Part shown: one piece after another, positions 1 to 8,870 of the stretch
How the letters are laid out: each line of letters opens with the position of its first letter
Numbering within the stretch: position 1 is the stretch's first letter
NCBI GenBank assembly: GCA_900318865.1
Contig: ONMF01000008.1
Coordinates: forward strand, 24,195-88,194
Direction: 5' to 3'
DNA: 64,000 nt
Origin: an uncultured Prevotellaceae bacterium
GTDB lineage: Bacteria; Bacteroidota; Bacteroidia; Bacteroidales; Muribaculaceae
Position numbers and translations under genes: made by a program
Notes under the pieces: model-generated
Told to the model about the DNA's origin: nothing
What the model saw: the letters and a program-made list of their open reading frames with translations, nothing else
The model's database searches: none

Positions 1-1500
1 CTGTCGATGCGCAACACCACCCCAGAGCAAGCCTCGCAGGCCCTGTCGCTGATGAAGACTCACTTTGAGGAGGCCCCGACCGACCTGTACGAGACCACCT
101 TTTACAGCGATGCCAACATGATGGTGGGACGCCCTGCCGAAGCGCTCAGGGCGCTTAAAAAACTGAGCGAGACCAATCCCAACAAGCTCGAACTGCAGGT
201 TCGCGTGGCCGAGGCTTATGCCCGCACCGGCGATTACAAGCAGTCGAACGCCACTTACGACACCATCGAGGCCCTGCACGGCAAGTCGATGGCGGTGACC
301 AATAAGAAAATCAGCAATTTTGTGGCATTGAACGATTCGGCGGGCGCAATTGCCGAGATGCGCAGCCTGCTGGCCACGGCACCACGCAATGCTTCCTACA
401 ACATATCCATGGGTGGAGTGCTGCAGCACTTCGGGCTCAACGACAGCGCGCTGGTCTATTTAGACCGCGCCCAGCAGTACGAACCCGACAACGGCTACAC
501 CTATCTTGCCAAGGCGCAGTACTACAACCTGATGGGCGACAGTGTGCTCTACGACGATCAAATCTATCGTGCCCTCATCAGTGAAAACCTCGATGTGGAC
601 GCCAAGGTGGGGGTGCTGAGCGACTACACGCGCCAGTTGCTGCAAAGCGGTGACACAACCCAGCGTGTGACCCACTTGTTTGAAGTGCTCATTGACCAGC
701 ATCCGCACGAGGCACACATTCACGACCTCTACAGCGAGTATCTCGTGGTGAGGGAAAAATATGCCGCCGCCGCCGAGCAGCTGGGCTACGTGCTCGATAT
801 CAATCCCACCGATGCCGCCGGCTGGCGCAAACTCATGCTGGTGAACATCATGGGCGAGAACTTTGCCGCTGCACTGGCCGCCGCCGACCGTGCACTGGCT
901 TATAACCCCGACAGCCTGGACCTTTACCGCTACATCGCCCCCGTCTGCTATCAGATGAAGGAATATGACCGCGCGCTCAAAATTTACGACCATGCATTGG
1001 CCATGATTGACTCCACCGATGTGGAGCTGGAGTCGGACTTCCTGGGCGGCAAGGCCGACGTTTATTTCTCGATGGGCGACACGCTCAAGGCATTTGAGAC
1101 CTATGAGAAGGCGCTGGAACTATATCCCGGCAACTTCGGGGTGATGAACAACTACGCCTACTTTTTGGCTCTGAGCGAGCGTGACCTCGACAAGGCCGAG
1201 CGGATGTCGGCCATCACGGTTAAGGCCTATCCCACCAGCGCCACCTATCTCGACACCTACGCATGGGTGTTCTTCAAAAAGAAGAACTATTCCATGGCGT
1301 TGATGTATATCCGCAGCGCCATCGACAACGATGACACCCACAGTGCCGATGTGCTGGAGCATTATGGCGACATCCTCTTTGTGAACGGCGAGCCCGACGA
1401 GGCGCAGAAGCAATGGCAGAAGGCGCTGGAGCTCGACCCGGAGAACGCCCGCCTGCAGCAAAAAGTGAAAACCGGAAAATTGAACGAAAACGAACAATGA
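1..1500 (+). CDS. TPR-repeat protein, 5' end outside window
   Basis: This reading frame is open from the first base of the window, with no stop and no signal peptide before the first ATG at 7, so the true start is almost certainly upstream. The visible part (about 497 residues from 7) is made of tandem tetratricopeptide repeats, for example around residues 360-395 and 455-490, with the usual alternation of small residues and aromatic positions. TPR arrays are protein-interaction scaffolds. In Bacteroidetes, proteins of this type often sit next to a DUF4292 lipoprotein, and that is the case here: the stop codon overlaps the next start as ATGA. That coupling suggests a shared role in the cell envelope. 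No enzymatic domain is visible, and the exact function is unknown. Confidence 0.85.
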   Translation: MSMRNTTPEQASQALSLMKTHFEEAPTDLYETTFYSDANMMVGRPAEALRALKKLSETNPNKLELQVRVAEAYARTGDYKQSNATYDTIEALHGKSMAVTNKKISNFVALNDSAGAIAEMRSLLATAPRNASYNISMGGVLQHFGLNDSALVYLDRAQQYEPDNGYTYLAKAQYYNLMGDSVLYDDQIYRALISENLDVDAKVGVLSDYTRQLLQSGDTTQRVTHLFEVLIDQHPHEAHIHDLYSEYLVVREKYAAAAEQLGYVLDINPTDAAGWRKLMLVNIMGENFAAALAAADRALAYNPDSLDLYRYIAPVCYQMKEYDRALKIYDHALAMIDSTDVELESDFLGGKADVYFSMGDTLKAFETYEKALELYPGNFGVMNNYAYFLALSERDLDKAERMSAITVKAYPTSATYLDTYAWVFFKKKNYSMALMYIRSAIDNDDTHSADVLEHYGDILFVNGEPDEAQKQWQKALELDPENARLQQKVKTGKLNENEQ

Positions 1501-2225
1501 GAAACTTACTGACAATATTCTTGGCCGCGTCCCTGCTGGTATCGTGCCATTCGACCCGGCAAGTGGTGACCACTCCCCCCGTGGGCGACGGCCAGCAAAC
1601 GACTACCTCCACCACAACCACCGTGCCGGCGGCATGGACTACCATGCAGACCGGTGGCAATGTCACGATCAATGCCGGCAAGAAGCTGTCGAGCGGCATG
1701 CAGATGCGCATGGTGCGCGACCAGGTGATTTACATCTCACTCAGGCCCTTGCTGGGCATCGAAGTGGGGCGGCTCATCGTCCGTGCCGACTCGGTGTTTG
1801 CCATCGACAAGCTGCACAAGCGCTATGTGGCCGAGGACGTGTCGCTCATCACCGGCGGCGTGCCACTGACGGTGGGCATGCTGCAGGATGCCTTTCTGGG
1901 GCGTGAGTTCAAGGCCGACCTGGGAAGCCGGTTTTCCTGTGATTTTTCGCACGATGCGGCCGGGCAGGTGTCGAGCCTGAATGTTCATTACAACGGGCGC
2001 TCGCAAGCCACCTACCAGGTGAATTATGCTGATGTGCAGTATACGCTGGGCGGTCCTGTGGCCCACGAAGTGTCCATCGCCACCCAAATCAAGGGGAAGG
2101 ACCTGATGCTCGACCTGTCGTATAACAACATCGGCTGGAACAGCCAGTTGAAGGTGGACACCACCATCCCCAAGGGTTACACCCGAATCGACGGCAAGCA
2201 ATTGTTCAGCATCTTTGAGCAGTGA
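1497..2225 (+). CDS. DUF4292 family outer-membrane-type lipoprotein
   Basis: A protein of 242 residues with a lipoprotein signal: hydrophobic segment, then LLVSC with the lipidated Cys at residue 17. I chose the ATG at 1497 because it gives this clean signal peptide and overlaps the preceding stop as ATGA. A longer frame from 1413 would run inside the TPR gene. The rest looks like the DUF4292 family, a LolA/LolB-like beta fold found in Bacteroidetes, here with a Thr/Pro-rich linker after the Cys and alternating strands to the end. In related genomes this gene usually lies between a TPR protein and an M23-type murein hydrolase activator. Here the next gene, 3 bases away, is a glycosyltransferase instead. 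Its role is unknown; handling of lipids or lipoproteins is inferred from the fold only. Confidence 0.75.
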   Translation: MRNLLTIFLAASLLVSCHSTRQVVTTPPVGDGQQTTTSTTTTVPAAWTTMQTGGNVTINAGKKLSSGMQMRMVRDQVIYISLRPLLGIEVGRLIVRADSVFAIDKLHKRYVAEDVSLITGGVPLTVGMLQDAFLGREFKADLGSRFSCDFSHDAAGQVSSLNVHYNGRSQATYQVNYADVQYTLGGPVAHEVSIATQIKGKDLMLDLSYNNIGWNSQLKVDTTIPKGYTRIDGKQLFSIFEQ

Positions 2226-2228
2226 CCC

Positions 2229-3200
2229 ATGGAGGTGAGCATCGTCATACCCGTCTATAACCGTGAGACCATTGTGGAGCGGACACTTGCCAGTGTCGCC
2301 GCACAAACTCACCGCCCCCTGCAAGTGGTGCTGGTGGACAACATGAGCACCGACGGCACCCTGCAAGTGCTGCAACAATTCCAGCTGGCTCACAATGCGC
2401 CCGACTTCAAGGTGGTAGTGCTGCAAGAGCCCCATCGCACGGCCGGCGCGGCACGCAATGCCGGCTTCGCCGCGACTACCGGCCGCTGGGTGCTTTTCTT
2501 CGACAGCGACGACGAGATGGCACCGAAGCTGGTGGAGCGCTATGTGCGCACCATCGAGCGTCAAGGTGAGGAACCCGACCTCGTGTCCACCCGGTCGGTC
2601 CTGGTGGCTGCCGACGGCTCGCGCCGAAACACCTCGCTGTCCCGAAGCGACCTGTTCGGCCACCAAATTCTCAACAGCCAGCTGGCCACGCAGCGTTATG
2701 CCGTGCGCCGGGAGTTTTTCGCCGCTACCGATGGCTGGAACATCGACCTGCCGCGCTGGAACGACTATGAGCTGGGACTGCGCCTGTTGCTGGCACGTCC
2801 GCGCATGGCATTTATGGGAGGCCGGCCGCTGGTCACGGTCAATCACAGCGGTGAGCAGTCGATTACCGGCAACGGCTTCGCGCCCAAGGCCGGGGATTGG
2901 GAAACGGTGCTCGACATCATGCGCACCGAGGTGGTGAGCTCGACGCTCAAGCCCCGGTATAGCCAGCGCCTCAAACGCTTGCTCGATTACCGCCGCATGG
3001 TGCTTGCCGCTCAGTATCAGCGCGAAGGTTTCCCGCAGCTGGCTCGCCCGCTTTGTCAGAAGGCGGTGTCGCGCCTGCGGGAGAGCTATGGCGACGGCCG
3101 CAGCTGGCGCTGGTTCATGCAGCCTTTGCTCAAATGGATGTTTGGGCGCTTAGTGGCCGGCAAGCGCGGAACGTCGCAGATTGCTCGAATTGTTTTTTAG
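2229..3200 (+). CDS. Family 2 glycosyltransferase
   Basis: A GT-A fold glycosyltransferase of 323 residues. The N-terminus (VSIVIPVYNRE, residues 3-13) is the nucleotide-binding start of the GT2 fold, and the metal-binding DxD motif is seen as FFDSDDE around residues 90-96, preceded by an ARNAG segment typical of the family. The C-terminal third (residues 220-323) is basic and has no clear membrane segment, so the enzyme is probably cytoplasmic or attached to the inner face of the membrane. It starts 3 bases after the DUF4292 stop and is followed by a second glycosyltransferase, which suggests both work on the same surface polysaccharide or glycolipid. Donor and acceptor cannot be read from the sequence. 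Confidence 0.85.
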   Translation: MEVSIVIPVYNRETIVERTLASVAAQTHRPLQVVLVDNMSTDGTLQVLQQFQLAHNAPDFKVVVLQEPHRTAGAARNAGFAATTGRWVLFFDSDDEMAPKLVERYVRTIERQGEEPDLVSTRSVLVAADGSRRNTSLSRSDLFGHQILNSQLATQRYAVRREFFAATDGWNIDLPRWNDYELGLRLLLARPRMAFMGGRPLVTVNHSGEQSITGNGFAPKAGDWETVLDIMRTEVVSSTLKPRYSQRLKRLLDYRRMVLAAQYQREGFPQLARPLCQKAVSRLRESYGDGRSWRWFMQPLLKWMFGRLVAGKRGTSQIARIVF

Positions 3201-3226
3201 TCCACAAAATATCATTGAAATAAGGC

Positions 3227-4354
3227 GTGAAGATACTCTTCGTTGGCGACGGAAGCAACATGCATAATTGCCTGGCACAGGAATTGCGTGCCCGGGGGCA
3301 TGAGGCATGTGTGGCCAGTGACGGCTCGCGCTGGATGAACACGGGGCGCGACATTGATTTGCTGCGCAAGCCCGGCGCGATGGGCACACTGGCGTATTTG
3401 GGAAAATTGCTGCGCGCGCTTTCCCGCATGCGCAATTATGATGTGGTGCAGCTGTCGGGGCTCATTTTTCTGCAATTGCGCCCTGAGCGGCTGAGCCGGG
3501 TGTTCGACTATCTGCGCCGCCATAACCGCCTTGTGGTTTATTCGGCCATGGGCACCGATGTGGTCTATCACGATGCCTGCCACGACGGCCACACCTTCCG
3601 CTACAGCGACTACATGGTGGGCAGTGAGCCGTCGCCCTATGTGGGCTCGGGCGAATATCGTGCCCAGCATCAAGACAACTGGCGCGCGCCTTTCATGCGT
3701 GCCCACAGCGACCATGTGCTGGCCGGCATCGACGGCGCGGTGGCGTGCCTCTACGAGTACTACGTGCCCTATGTGCCCTTGCTGGGCGAACGTGTGGCTT
3801 ACGCCGGCATTCCGGTCGACACCTGCGCCCTGCCTTTCCATCCCATTGCCGAGGAACCCTCAAAAGTGCGTTTCTTTATCGGTATTCAGCCCGACCGCAC
3901 TGTTATCAAAGGCACCGACCGGCTGCTGCAGGCCGCCCGGCGCGTGTGCGACCGCTATCCCCGCTTGTGCGAGCTCGATGTGGCTGAGCGGCTGCCGCTG
4001 GATGAATACACGCGGCGCATGCGCGGCGCGCACGTCCTGCTCGACCAGCTTTACAGCTACACGCCCGCCACAAACGCGCTGATGGCCATGGCGCAGGGAC
4101 TCGTGGCAGTGTCGGGAGGGGAGCCCGAGTATTATGAGCTGATAGGCGAGCGCCACAACCGCCCCGTGGTCAATGTGGACCCCACTGTGCCGGGCGACAT
4201 CGACGCACGTCTGGAATGGCTGGTGCGCAACAAGAGGCAGTTGCCTGCCATGAGCCGTGCCGGGCGCGACTTTGTAGAAAAACATAACGCCGCGCCGGTA
4301 GTGGCGCAGCGTTATCTTGATTTCTGGGCTAAAATAGCCACGATGAAGGGTTGA
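3227..4354 (+). CDS. GT-B fold glycosyltransferase (GT4-like)
   Basis: A protein of 375 residues that begins with KILFVGDGSNMHN and has the two-domain look of a GT-B enzyme: a Rossmann-like N half, and a C half with a KGTDRLLQAA segment (around residue 227) and a late acidic loop (SGGEPEYYE) where GT4 enzymes bind the sugar nucleotide. The start codon appears to be GTG at 3227, 26 bases after the preceding gene, because no ATG lies nearer the conserved N-terminus. It probably acts after the neighbouring GT2 enzyme in assembling a surface glycan. Its stop codon abuts, with no spacer, the stop codon of the convergent gene on the other strand. Confidence 0.75.
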   Translation: MKILFVGDGSNMHNCLAQELRARGHEACVASDGSRWMNTGRDIDLLRKPGAMGTLAYLGKLLRALSRMRNYDVVQLSGLIFLQLRPERLSRVFDYLRRHNRLVVYSAMGTDVVYHDACHDGHTFRYSDYMVGSEPSPYVGSGEYRAQHQDNWRAPFMRAHSDHVLAGIDGAVACLYEYYVPYVPLLGERVAYAGIPVDTCALPFHPIAEEPSKVRFFIGIQPDRTVIKGTDRLLQAARRVCDRYPRLCELDVAERLPLDEYTRRMRGAHVLLDQLYSYTPATNALMAMAQGLVAVSGGEPEYYELIGERHNRPVVNVDPTVPGDIDARLEWLVRNKRQLPAMSRAGRDFVEKHNAAPVVAQRYLDFWAKIATMKG

Positions 4355-5449
4355 TTATCGCATTTGACGGTCGACGGCCGCCTCGAGTTGCAACCCATCC
4401 TCCACACGTTCCACCACATCACCGTTCTTGATGATGAAAGTAGTGGGCACGCCACTCACTTGATAATTGCCCACGTTGGCCGACTGTGTGCTCATGGGGT
4501 CGAAAACAGTGATCCACGGCAGGTTCTGGGCCGCTTGCCTCCATGCCACGTTGTCGGGGTCAAGGCTCACCTGATAGATGGCCAGGCCGTTGTTCTTATA
4601 TTTGGTGTAGAGGTCGTTGAGCAATTTGTTGTAAACCGGTGAAAACTCAGCCTCGTACATGGTGAAGTTGAGCAGCACCACGCGGTTGTGTGCTGCCACA
4701 TCCTGCAGCTGGTGAGTTTTGCCATTGTAGTCCTGCAACTTGATGTCGAGCAGCGAGGTCTCGGTGACAAACATGGTGTCGGACGGCTCGCTGGCTGCCA
4801 TGCGGCGTCGCTTCTGGCCCTGCAGCAGCACATCGACCAGATAGTCGGTGCGCGGGTCGTTAGGGTGGAAATTGTTGAAGGCATTGGCCACAGCCCCCAC
4901 AATGCGCAAGTCTTCATCGTTGAGCGGGTCGAAAACGGGCACTCCGTCGATAAACTTGTTGATGGCATAGTAGGCCACAATGCCGCCCGGGTCGCTCACA
5001 ATCTGCTGGGCCAGGCGGTGCTTCCACGCCTTGATTTGCTCGGGCGAGCCCTTGCCGCCGGCCAGCTGCATGGCCTCGCGGTCAATTTTCATCACCTGCT
5101 CGGCATGCTCGCTGCCACTGAGCGTGTAGTTGGTCCCAAATTCTTTCAGTCCGGCTTTCACCGTGATGTGGTCCAGGCTGTCGATAGGGAAGTAGATGGC
5201 TTGGTCGGCAATGCGCAGGCGGTAGATGTTGGGAAATTCAGGAGCCTGGCTGGTGACGGCAAACGAGCCGTCGTTGTCGGGCTTCACCGAGTCGACGATG
5301 TACCACATGCCGTTGCTCGACACTTCCAGCACCATGGCGGTGGTGTCGGCGGCGCCGGTGATGGTTCCGTCCACCTTGAATTGATTGCCCGAGCATGATG
5401 CGAGCAGGGCCACGGCCAGGATTATCAAAGAAAAATGCTGAATCTTCAT
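4355..5449 (-). CDS. DUF4369/thioredoxin-fold lipoprotein lacking CXXC
   Basis: A lipoprotein of 364 residues (signal with LLASC, Cys 19). The N half, with its VDGTITGAADTT start, resembles the DUF4369 domain that often precedes TlpA-like thioredoxin domains in Bacteroidetes. The C half (about residues 235-364) has the thioredoxin fold: a strand VVLLNF, a later GVPTTFII loop with the cis-proline, and the closing helix. Where TlpA proteins carry WCxxC this protein reads TMYEAEFSP, so both redox cysteines are absent. It cannot be a conventional disulfide oxidoreductase and may bind a partner or ligand instead. I chose the start at 5449 rather than ten codons upstream because it begins the signal peptide and lies 27 bases after a TAACTTTG box. 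Confidence 0.8.
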   Translation of the reverse strand: MKIQHFSLIILAVALLASCSGNQFKVDGTITGAADTTAMVLEVSSNGMWYIVDSVKPDNDGSFAVTSQAPEFPNIYRLRIADQAIYFPIDSLDHITVKAGLKEFGTNYTLSGSEHAEQVMKIDREAMQLAGGKGSPEQIKAWKHRLAQQIVSDPGGIVAYYAINKFIDGVPVFDPLNDEDLRIVGAVANAFNNFHPNDPRTDYLVDVLLQGQKRRRMAASEPSDTMFVTETSLLDIKLQDYNGKTHQLQDVAAHNRVVLLNFTMYEAEFSPVYNKLLNDLYTKYKNNGLAIYQVSLDPDNVAWRQAAQNLPWITVFDPMSTQSANVGNYQVSGVPTTFIIKNGDVVERVEDGLQLEAAVDRQMR

Positions 5450-5476
5450 TTTCGTTGTGTTTTTTGAATTGCGGTG

Positions 5477-5500
5477 CAAAGTTAATCATTTTATTTCAAA
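5477..5500 (-). promoter_or_regulatory. Putative promoter of the thioredoxin-fold lipoprotein gene
   Basis: On the minus strand a TAACTTTG box (5484 to 5477) matches the Bacteroidetes -7 consensus TAnnTTTG and lies 27 bases before the start codon. A TTTG lies 12 bases further upstream (5500 to 5497), closer than the 19-21 bases of the usual -33 element. The upstream box overlaps the end of the M3 peptidase gene. Confidence 0.45.
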
Positions 5501-7617
5501 CCGCGGTTATGCAGCAGGGCATCGGCGGTTGGTTCCTGGCCGCGGAAGCGCTTGTAAAGCGTCATGGCATCGTCGGTGTCGCCAGCCTCGAGGATGAGGT
5601 GGCGGTAGTCGTCGGCCACGGCCCGGTTCATGACGCCTTCTTGCTCAAAGCGCTTGAAGGCATCGGCCTCGAGCACCTGGCTCCACAGGTAGGTGTAGTA
5701 GCCGCAAGAGTACTGGTCGTTGTCAAAAATGTGCTTGAAATAGGGACTGCGGTAGCGGAACTGCACCTCGGTGGGCATGTGCAGGCGCCTGGCCACCGAC
5801 CGCTCGAAAGCGCGCACGTCGATGTCCTTGCACCAGTTGAGCTTGTGCCACTCGATATCGAGCAGGGCGGCACCCACCAGCTCGGTGGTCATGAATCCCT
5901 GGTTGAACTTGCGCGACTCCAAGATTTTGTCGAGCAGCGTCTGCGGAATCACCTCGCCCGTGCGGTAGTGGCGGGCATAATTCTTGAGCACCTCGGGAAC
6001 GTAGGCCCAGTGCTCGTTGAGTTGTGATGGCATCTCCACCAGGTCGCGGTCCACATTGGTCCCTTCCAGGCCGCGGAAGGGTGCTTTGGTGAGCATCCCG
6101 TGCAGGGCGTGTCCAAACTCATGGAACACGGTTTCCACTTCGTCAAGACTGAGCAGCGAGGGCGTTTCCTTGGTGGGCGGGGTGAGGCTGGCCACATTGA
6201 AAATGATGGGTCTCACGCTTTGTCCCTGATAGTTGTACTCGGCGTTCATCTCGCTCATCCAGGCTCCTTGTGCCTTGGTGGCGCGTGGAAAATAGTCGGT
6301 CATGAAAACGGCCACGTGCTTGCCTTGCTCGTCGCGCACATCGTAGACGGTTACCTCGGGGTTGTACTTGGGCGCGTCTTTCATCTCGGTGAAAGTGAGC
6401 CCGTAGAGTCGGTTCGCGGCATAGAAAATGCCGTTTTTCACCACGTTGTTCAGTTCGAAGTAAGGCCTCACTTCTTCCTCGCTGAAGTTGAATTTCTGCG
6501 CTTTGACCTTTTCGGCATAGTAATAGTAGTCATAGGGTGCGATTTTGAAGTGGGCCCCGTGTGCGTCGGCATAAGCCTGCATGTCGGCCACTTCTTCGGC
6601 CACCTTGGCGATGGCCGGCTCCCACAGTTGCATCAACAGCGCTTCGGCACGTTCCACGGTACCTGCCATGACCGGGGCCACAGCGTAGTCGGCAAACGTC
6701 TCGTAACCCAGCAACTGTGCCTTGCGCTGGCGCAGTTGAATGAGTTCGTTGATGTTTTTTGAATTGTCGCAGTCATTGCCTCGGCTGGCGGTGTTGGTAT
6801 AGGTTTCGTACATGTCGCGCCGCAGCTGGCGGTCGTCGGCACTGCCCAGCACGGCCAGTCGAGTTGCTCCGGTGGCGGTGAAGGCCCACTTGCCGGGCTG
6901 CCCCTTGTCGGCAGCCAGACGTGCGGCGTCGTCGATGGTGCTCTGCGACAAGCCGCTGAGCCGCGCTGCGTTGTCCACCCAAATCACGTTGTTGGCGATT
7001 TCGTTCATCACGTTGTTGGTGAATGATAACGACAGCGCCGCCTGCCGCAGGTTGATGGCTTTGAGCGTGTCCTGCAGGGCCGGGGTGAGCAGCGCACCGT
7101 TGCGCACGAAGCGTTTGTAGTATTTATCGGTGAGACGGCGCTGCAGGCGGTCGAGTCCCAGTTGGTCGGCCTTGTCGTGAACGGCCTTGATGCGCTCGAA
7201 CAGTGCTGAGTTCATGTTCACTTCGTTGTCCTGCGCGGTGATCATGGGCATCAATTTTTCGGCCAGGGCGTGCATTTCGTCGGTGTTGTCGCTTTCCACG
7301 AGTGCAAAGAACACGTATTGCACCTTGTTCAAGATTTCTCCGCAGTTGTCCAGTGCCAGCACTGTGTTCTCGAAAGTGGGCTGCTCCTGATTGTTGACGA
7401 TGGCAGCAATCTGGGCGTTTTGCTGGTCGATGCCGGCCTGCAGCGCGGGCAGATAGTGCTCGTAGCGGATTTTCTCGAACGGCGGTATCTCATACCGGGT
7501 GGTGTAGGCCGTGAGGAAGGGGTTCGTACTTTGTTTTTTCACGTTTTTCTTGCTTGCGCCGCTTGCTGCCAGAGTGATGCAGGCAAGCGCCGTCAGGGTT
7601 AATAATACTCGGTTCAT
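5491..7617 (-). CDS. M3 family metallopeptidase (peptidyl-dipeptidase Dcp-like)
   Basis: A zinc peptidase of 708 residues, the usual length for the Dcp / oligopeptidase A group. The zinc site HEFGHALHG is at about residue 499, followed by the expected downstream Glu region (GTNVDRDLVEMPSQLNEHW). The N-terminus (about 20 residues, MNRVLLTLTALACITLAASG) is a signal peptide without a lipobox, so the enzyme is probably periplasmic, where Dcp-type enzymes remove dipeptides from peptide C-termini. The gene has its own promoter (see 7646-7677) and lies 41 bases before the thioredoxin-fold gene in the same direction. All key residues I can identify are present. Confidence 0.93.
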   Translation of the reverse strand: MNRVLLTLTALACITLAASGASKKNVKKQSTNPFLTAYTTRYEIPPFEKIRYEHYLPALQAGIDQQNAQIAAIVNNQEQPTFENTVLALDNCGEILNKVQYVFFALVESDNTDEMHALAEKLMPMITAQDNEVNMNSALFERIKAVHDKADQLGLDRLQRRLTDKYYKRFVRNGALLTPALQDTLKAINLRQAALSLSFTNNVMNEIANNVIWVDNAARLSGLSQSTIDDAARLAADKGQPGKWAFTATGATRLAVLGSADDRQLRRDMYETYTNTASRGNDCDNSKNINELIQLRQRKAQLLGYETFADYAVAPVMAGTVERAEALLMQLWEPAIAKVAEEVADMQAYADAHGAHFKIAPYDYYYYAEKVKAQKFNFSEEEVRPYFELNNVVKNGIFYAANRLYGLTFTEMKDAPKYNPEVTVYDVRDEQGKHVAVFMTDYFPRATKAQGAWMSEMNAEYNYQGQSVRPIIFNVASLTPPTKETPSLLSLDEVETVFHEFGHALHGMLTKAPFRGLEGTNVDRDLVEMPSQLNEHWAYVPEVLKNYARHYRTGEVIPQTLLDKILESRKFNQGFMTTELVGAALLDIEWHKLNWCKDIDVRAFERSVARRLHMPTEVQFRYRSPYFKHIFDNDQYSCGYYTYLWSQVLEADAFKRFEQEGVMNRAVADDYRHLILEAGDTDDAMTLYKRFRGQEPTADALLHNRGLK

Positions 7618-7645
7618 AATTGAAGGTGTGATACTAATGATGCCA

Positions 7646-7677
7646 CAAAATTAGCACATTCAAGGCAAATACACAAA
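7646..7677 (-). promoter_or_regulatory. Promoter of the M3 peptidase gene
   Basis: Minus strand: TTTG (7677-7674), 20 bases, then TAATTTTG (7653-7646), a full match to the Bacteroidetes -33/-7 consensus, 28 bases before the start codon at 7617. A second TTTG at 7669-7666 stands exactly 12 bases upstream of the -7 box. The -33 TTTG is also part of the T-run of the terminator of the gene before it. Confidence 0.7.
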
Positions 7678-7695
7678 AATGCCGGTTGCCGGCAT
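7674..7695 (-). terminator. Rho-independent terminator after the phosphatase-fold gene
   Basis: A perfect 7-base-pair stem (ATGCCGG / CCGGCAT) with a 3-base loop at 7679-7695, followed on the minus strand by a run of five T. It lies one base past the stop codon of the endonuclease/exonuclease/phosphatase gene. Confidence 0.65.
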
Positions 7696-7696
7696 G

Positions 7697-8839
7697 TTAT
7701 TTGCCCCCGATGGCAAAGGTGGTGATGATGGGGTAGTGGTCGCTGCTGCCTGCGCGGGGGCTCTCTGATTTCAGCGCCTGCAGGTTGCCGCGATAGAGCA
7801 TGTGGTCGATGTGGAAGTAAAGGCGGTCGGCGTTGAATGTGTAGGTGGGCCAGAATGCGCAGTCCTGCCAGGCGTCGCGCATGTCGTTGCCGCGCACCGT
7901 GCGATAGGTGAACGAGAGCGGGGTGTCGTTAAAATCGCCGCACACAATCGTGTTTTCAGGGCTTTGGTCGAGAATGGTGCGCAGTTGCTGTGCTTCGGCG
8001 GCGCGGCGGCGGCACGCACTTGCCACCTTGCCCATCAGCGAATGGCGCACCTCGCTCATCTGGCTGCGTGTGCCCTTTTCCATGCGTGTGAGTTGCTTGT
8101 ACAATTCCTTGTCGTTGCCGCTCAGGCCGATGGACTGCATGTGCACCCCGATGATGCGCACCGCTGTGCCTGCGGGCAGTGTCACGTCGAATGCCTTGGC
8201 ATAGAAGTGGTATTCGTTGTGGATGTTGTCGGGTGACATCCAGCCCTGCTTCAAGGTGGTGTCCTCGAGCACAGTGTAGGGGTGTTTTGACAGGATGGCG
8301 ATGTCGTGATAGCCATGCGAGTGGTAGGGGTAGAGGCTGTCGATGCGTTGTCGCATCGACTTGACCGGTTCTGTGCGCGTGAAGTCGAGGGGGCCGAGGG
8401 CGGTTTCTTGTGTGATGACAACATCGGCATTCTGCTCCAGAATAAAGCGCATGGTGCTGCTGGTGGGGTCGGTCTTGTGGCGCATGCGGTTAATGAAGCC
8501 ACTCACGTTCATCGTCAGCACCGTGAAAGTGCTGTCTTGGCTTGCGGGAAGAGGCGGTGTGCTCAAGTTCATCGGGAAGTGCACATTCGTTGCCGGCCAT
8601 GTCGCCGCCAGTGCTGCAGCCACGATGATGGCTGAGCGCCATTGGCGCAGGAGCACCGACAGAGCCAGTACCAGTGCCGCTGCAGTGGCGATGACGGGGA
8701 ACGCCATGACGGCAAAGGCCGGCGGCGTCCACGAGCGCGGGTCGATGTAGCCGCCATAGGCCGCCGTGGCCAGCAGCAAGGCTGTGGCCAGTGCGATGAC
8801 GGTGCAGAGGGTGGACCAGATGGTTGACAATCGTTTCAT
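7697..8839 (-). CDS. Membrane-anchored endonuclease/exonuclease/phosphatase family protein
   Basis: A protein of 380 residues. The first 85 residues hold three probable membrane helices (about 8-30, 39-62 and 66-82). The rest is the exonuclease III / DNase I-like fold: LTMNVSGF at the first strand, the metal-binding Glu in TQETALG, CGDFNDTP with the catalytic Asp/Asn, and the final SSDHYPI with the Asp-His pair. The catalytic set looks intact. Membrane-anchored members of this family may act on phosphoesters such as lipid head groups or nucleic acids; the substrate is unknown. I start at 8839, not at the upstream end of the open frame at 9058, because that stretch overlaps the rhomboid gene and is not protein-like. 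It lies 31 bases after the rhomboid stop, so it is probably the third gene of that operon. Confidence 0.8.
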   Translation of the reverse strand: MKRLSTIWSTLCTVIALATALLLATAAYGGYIDPRSWTPPAFAVMAFPVIATAAALVLALSVLLRQWRSAIIVAAALAATWPATNVHFPMNLSTPPLPASQDSTFTVLTMNVSGFINRMRHKTDPTSSTMRFILEQNADVVITQETALGPLDFTRTEPVKSMRQRIDSLYPYHSHGYHDIAILSKHPYTVLEDTTLKQGWMSPDNIHNEYHFYAKAFDVTLPAGTAVRIIGVHMQSIGLSGNDKELYKQLTRMEKGTRSQMSEVRHSLMGKVASACRRRAAEAQQLRTILDQSPENTIVCGDFNDTPLSFTYRTVRGNDMRDAWQDCAFWPTYTFNADRLYFHIDHMLYRGNLQALKSESPRAGSSDHYPIITTFAIGGK

Positions 8840-8870
8840 GGGGCTGTGAATGGCGGCAGGGCCGCCACGC

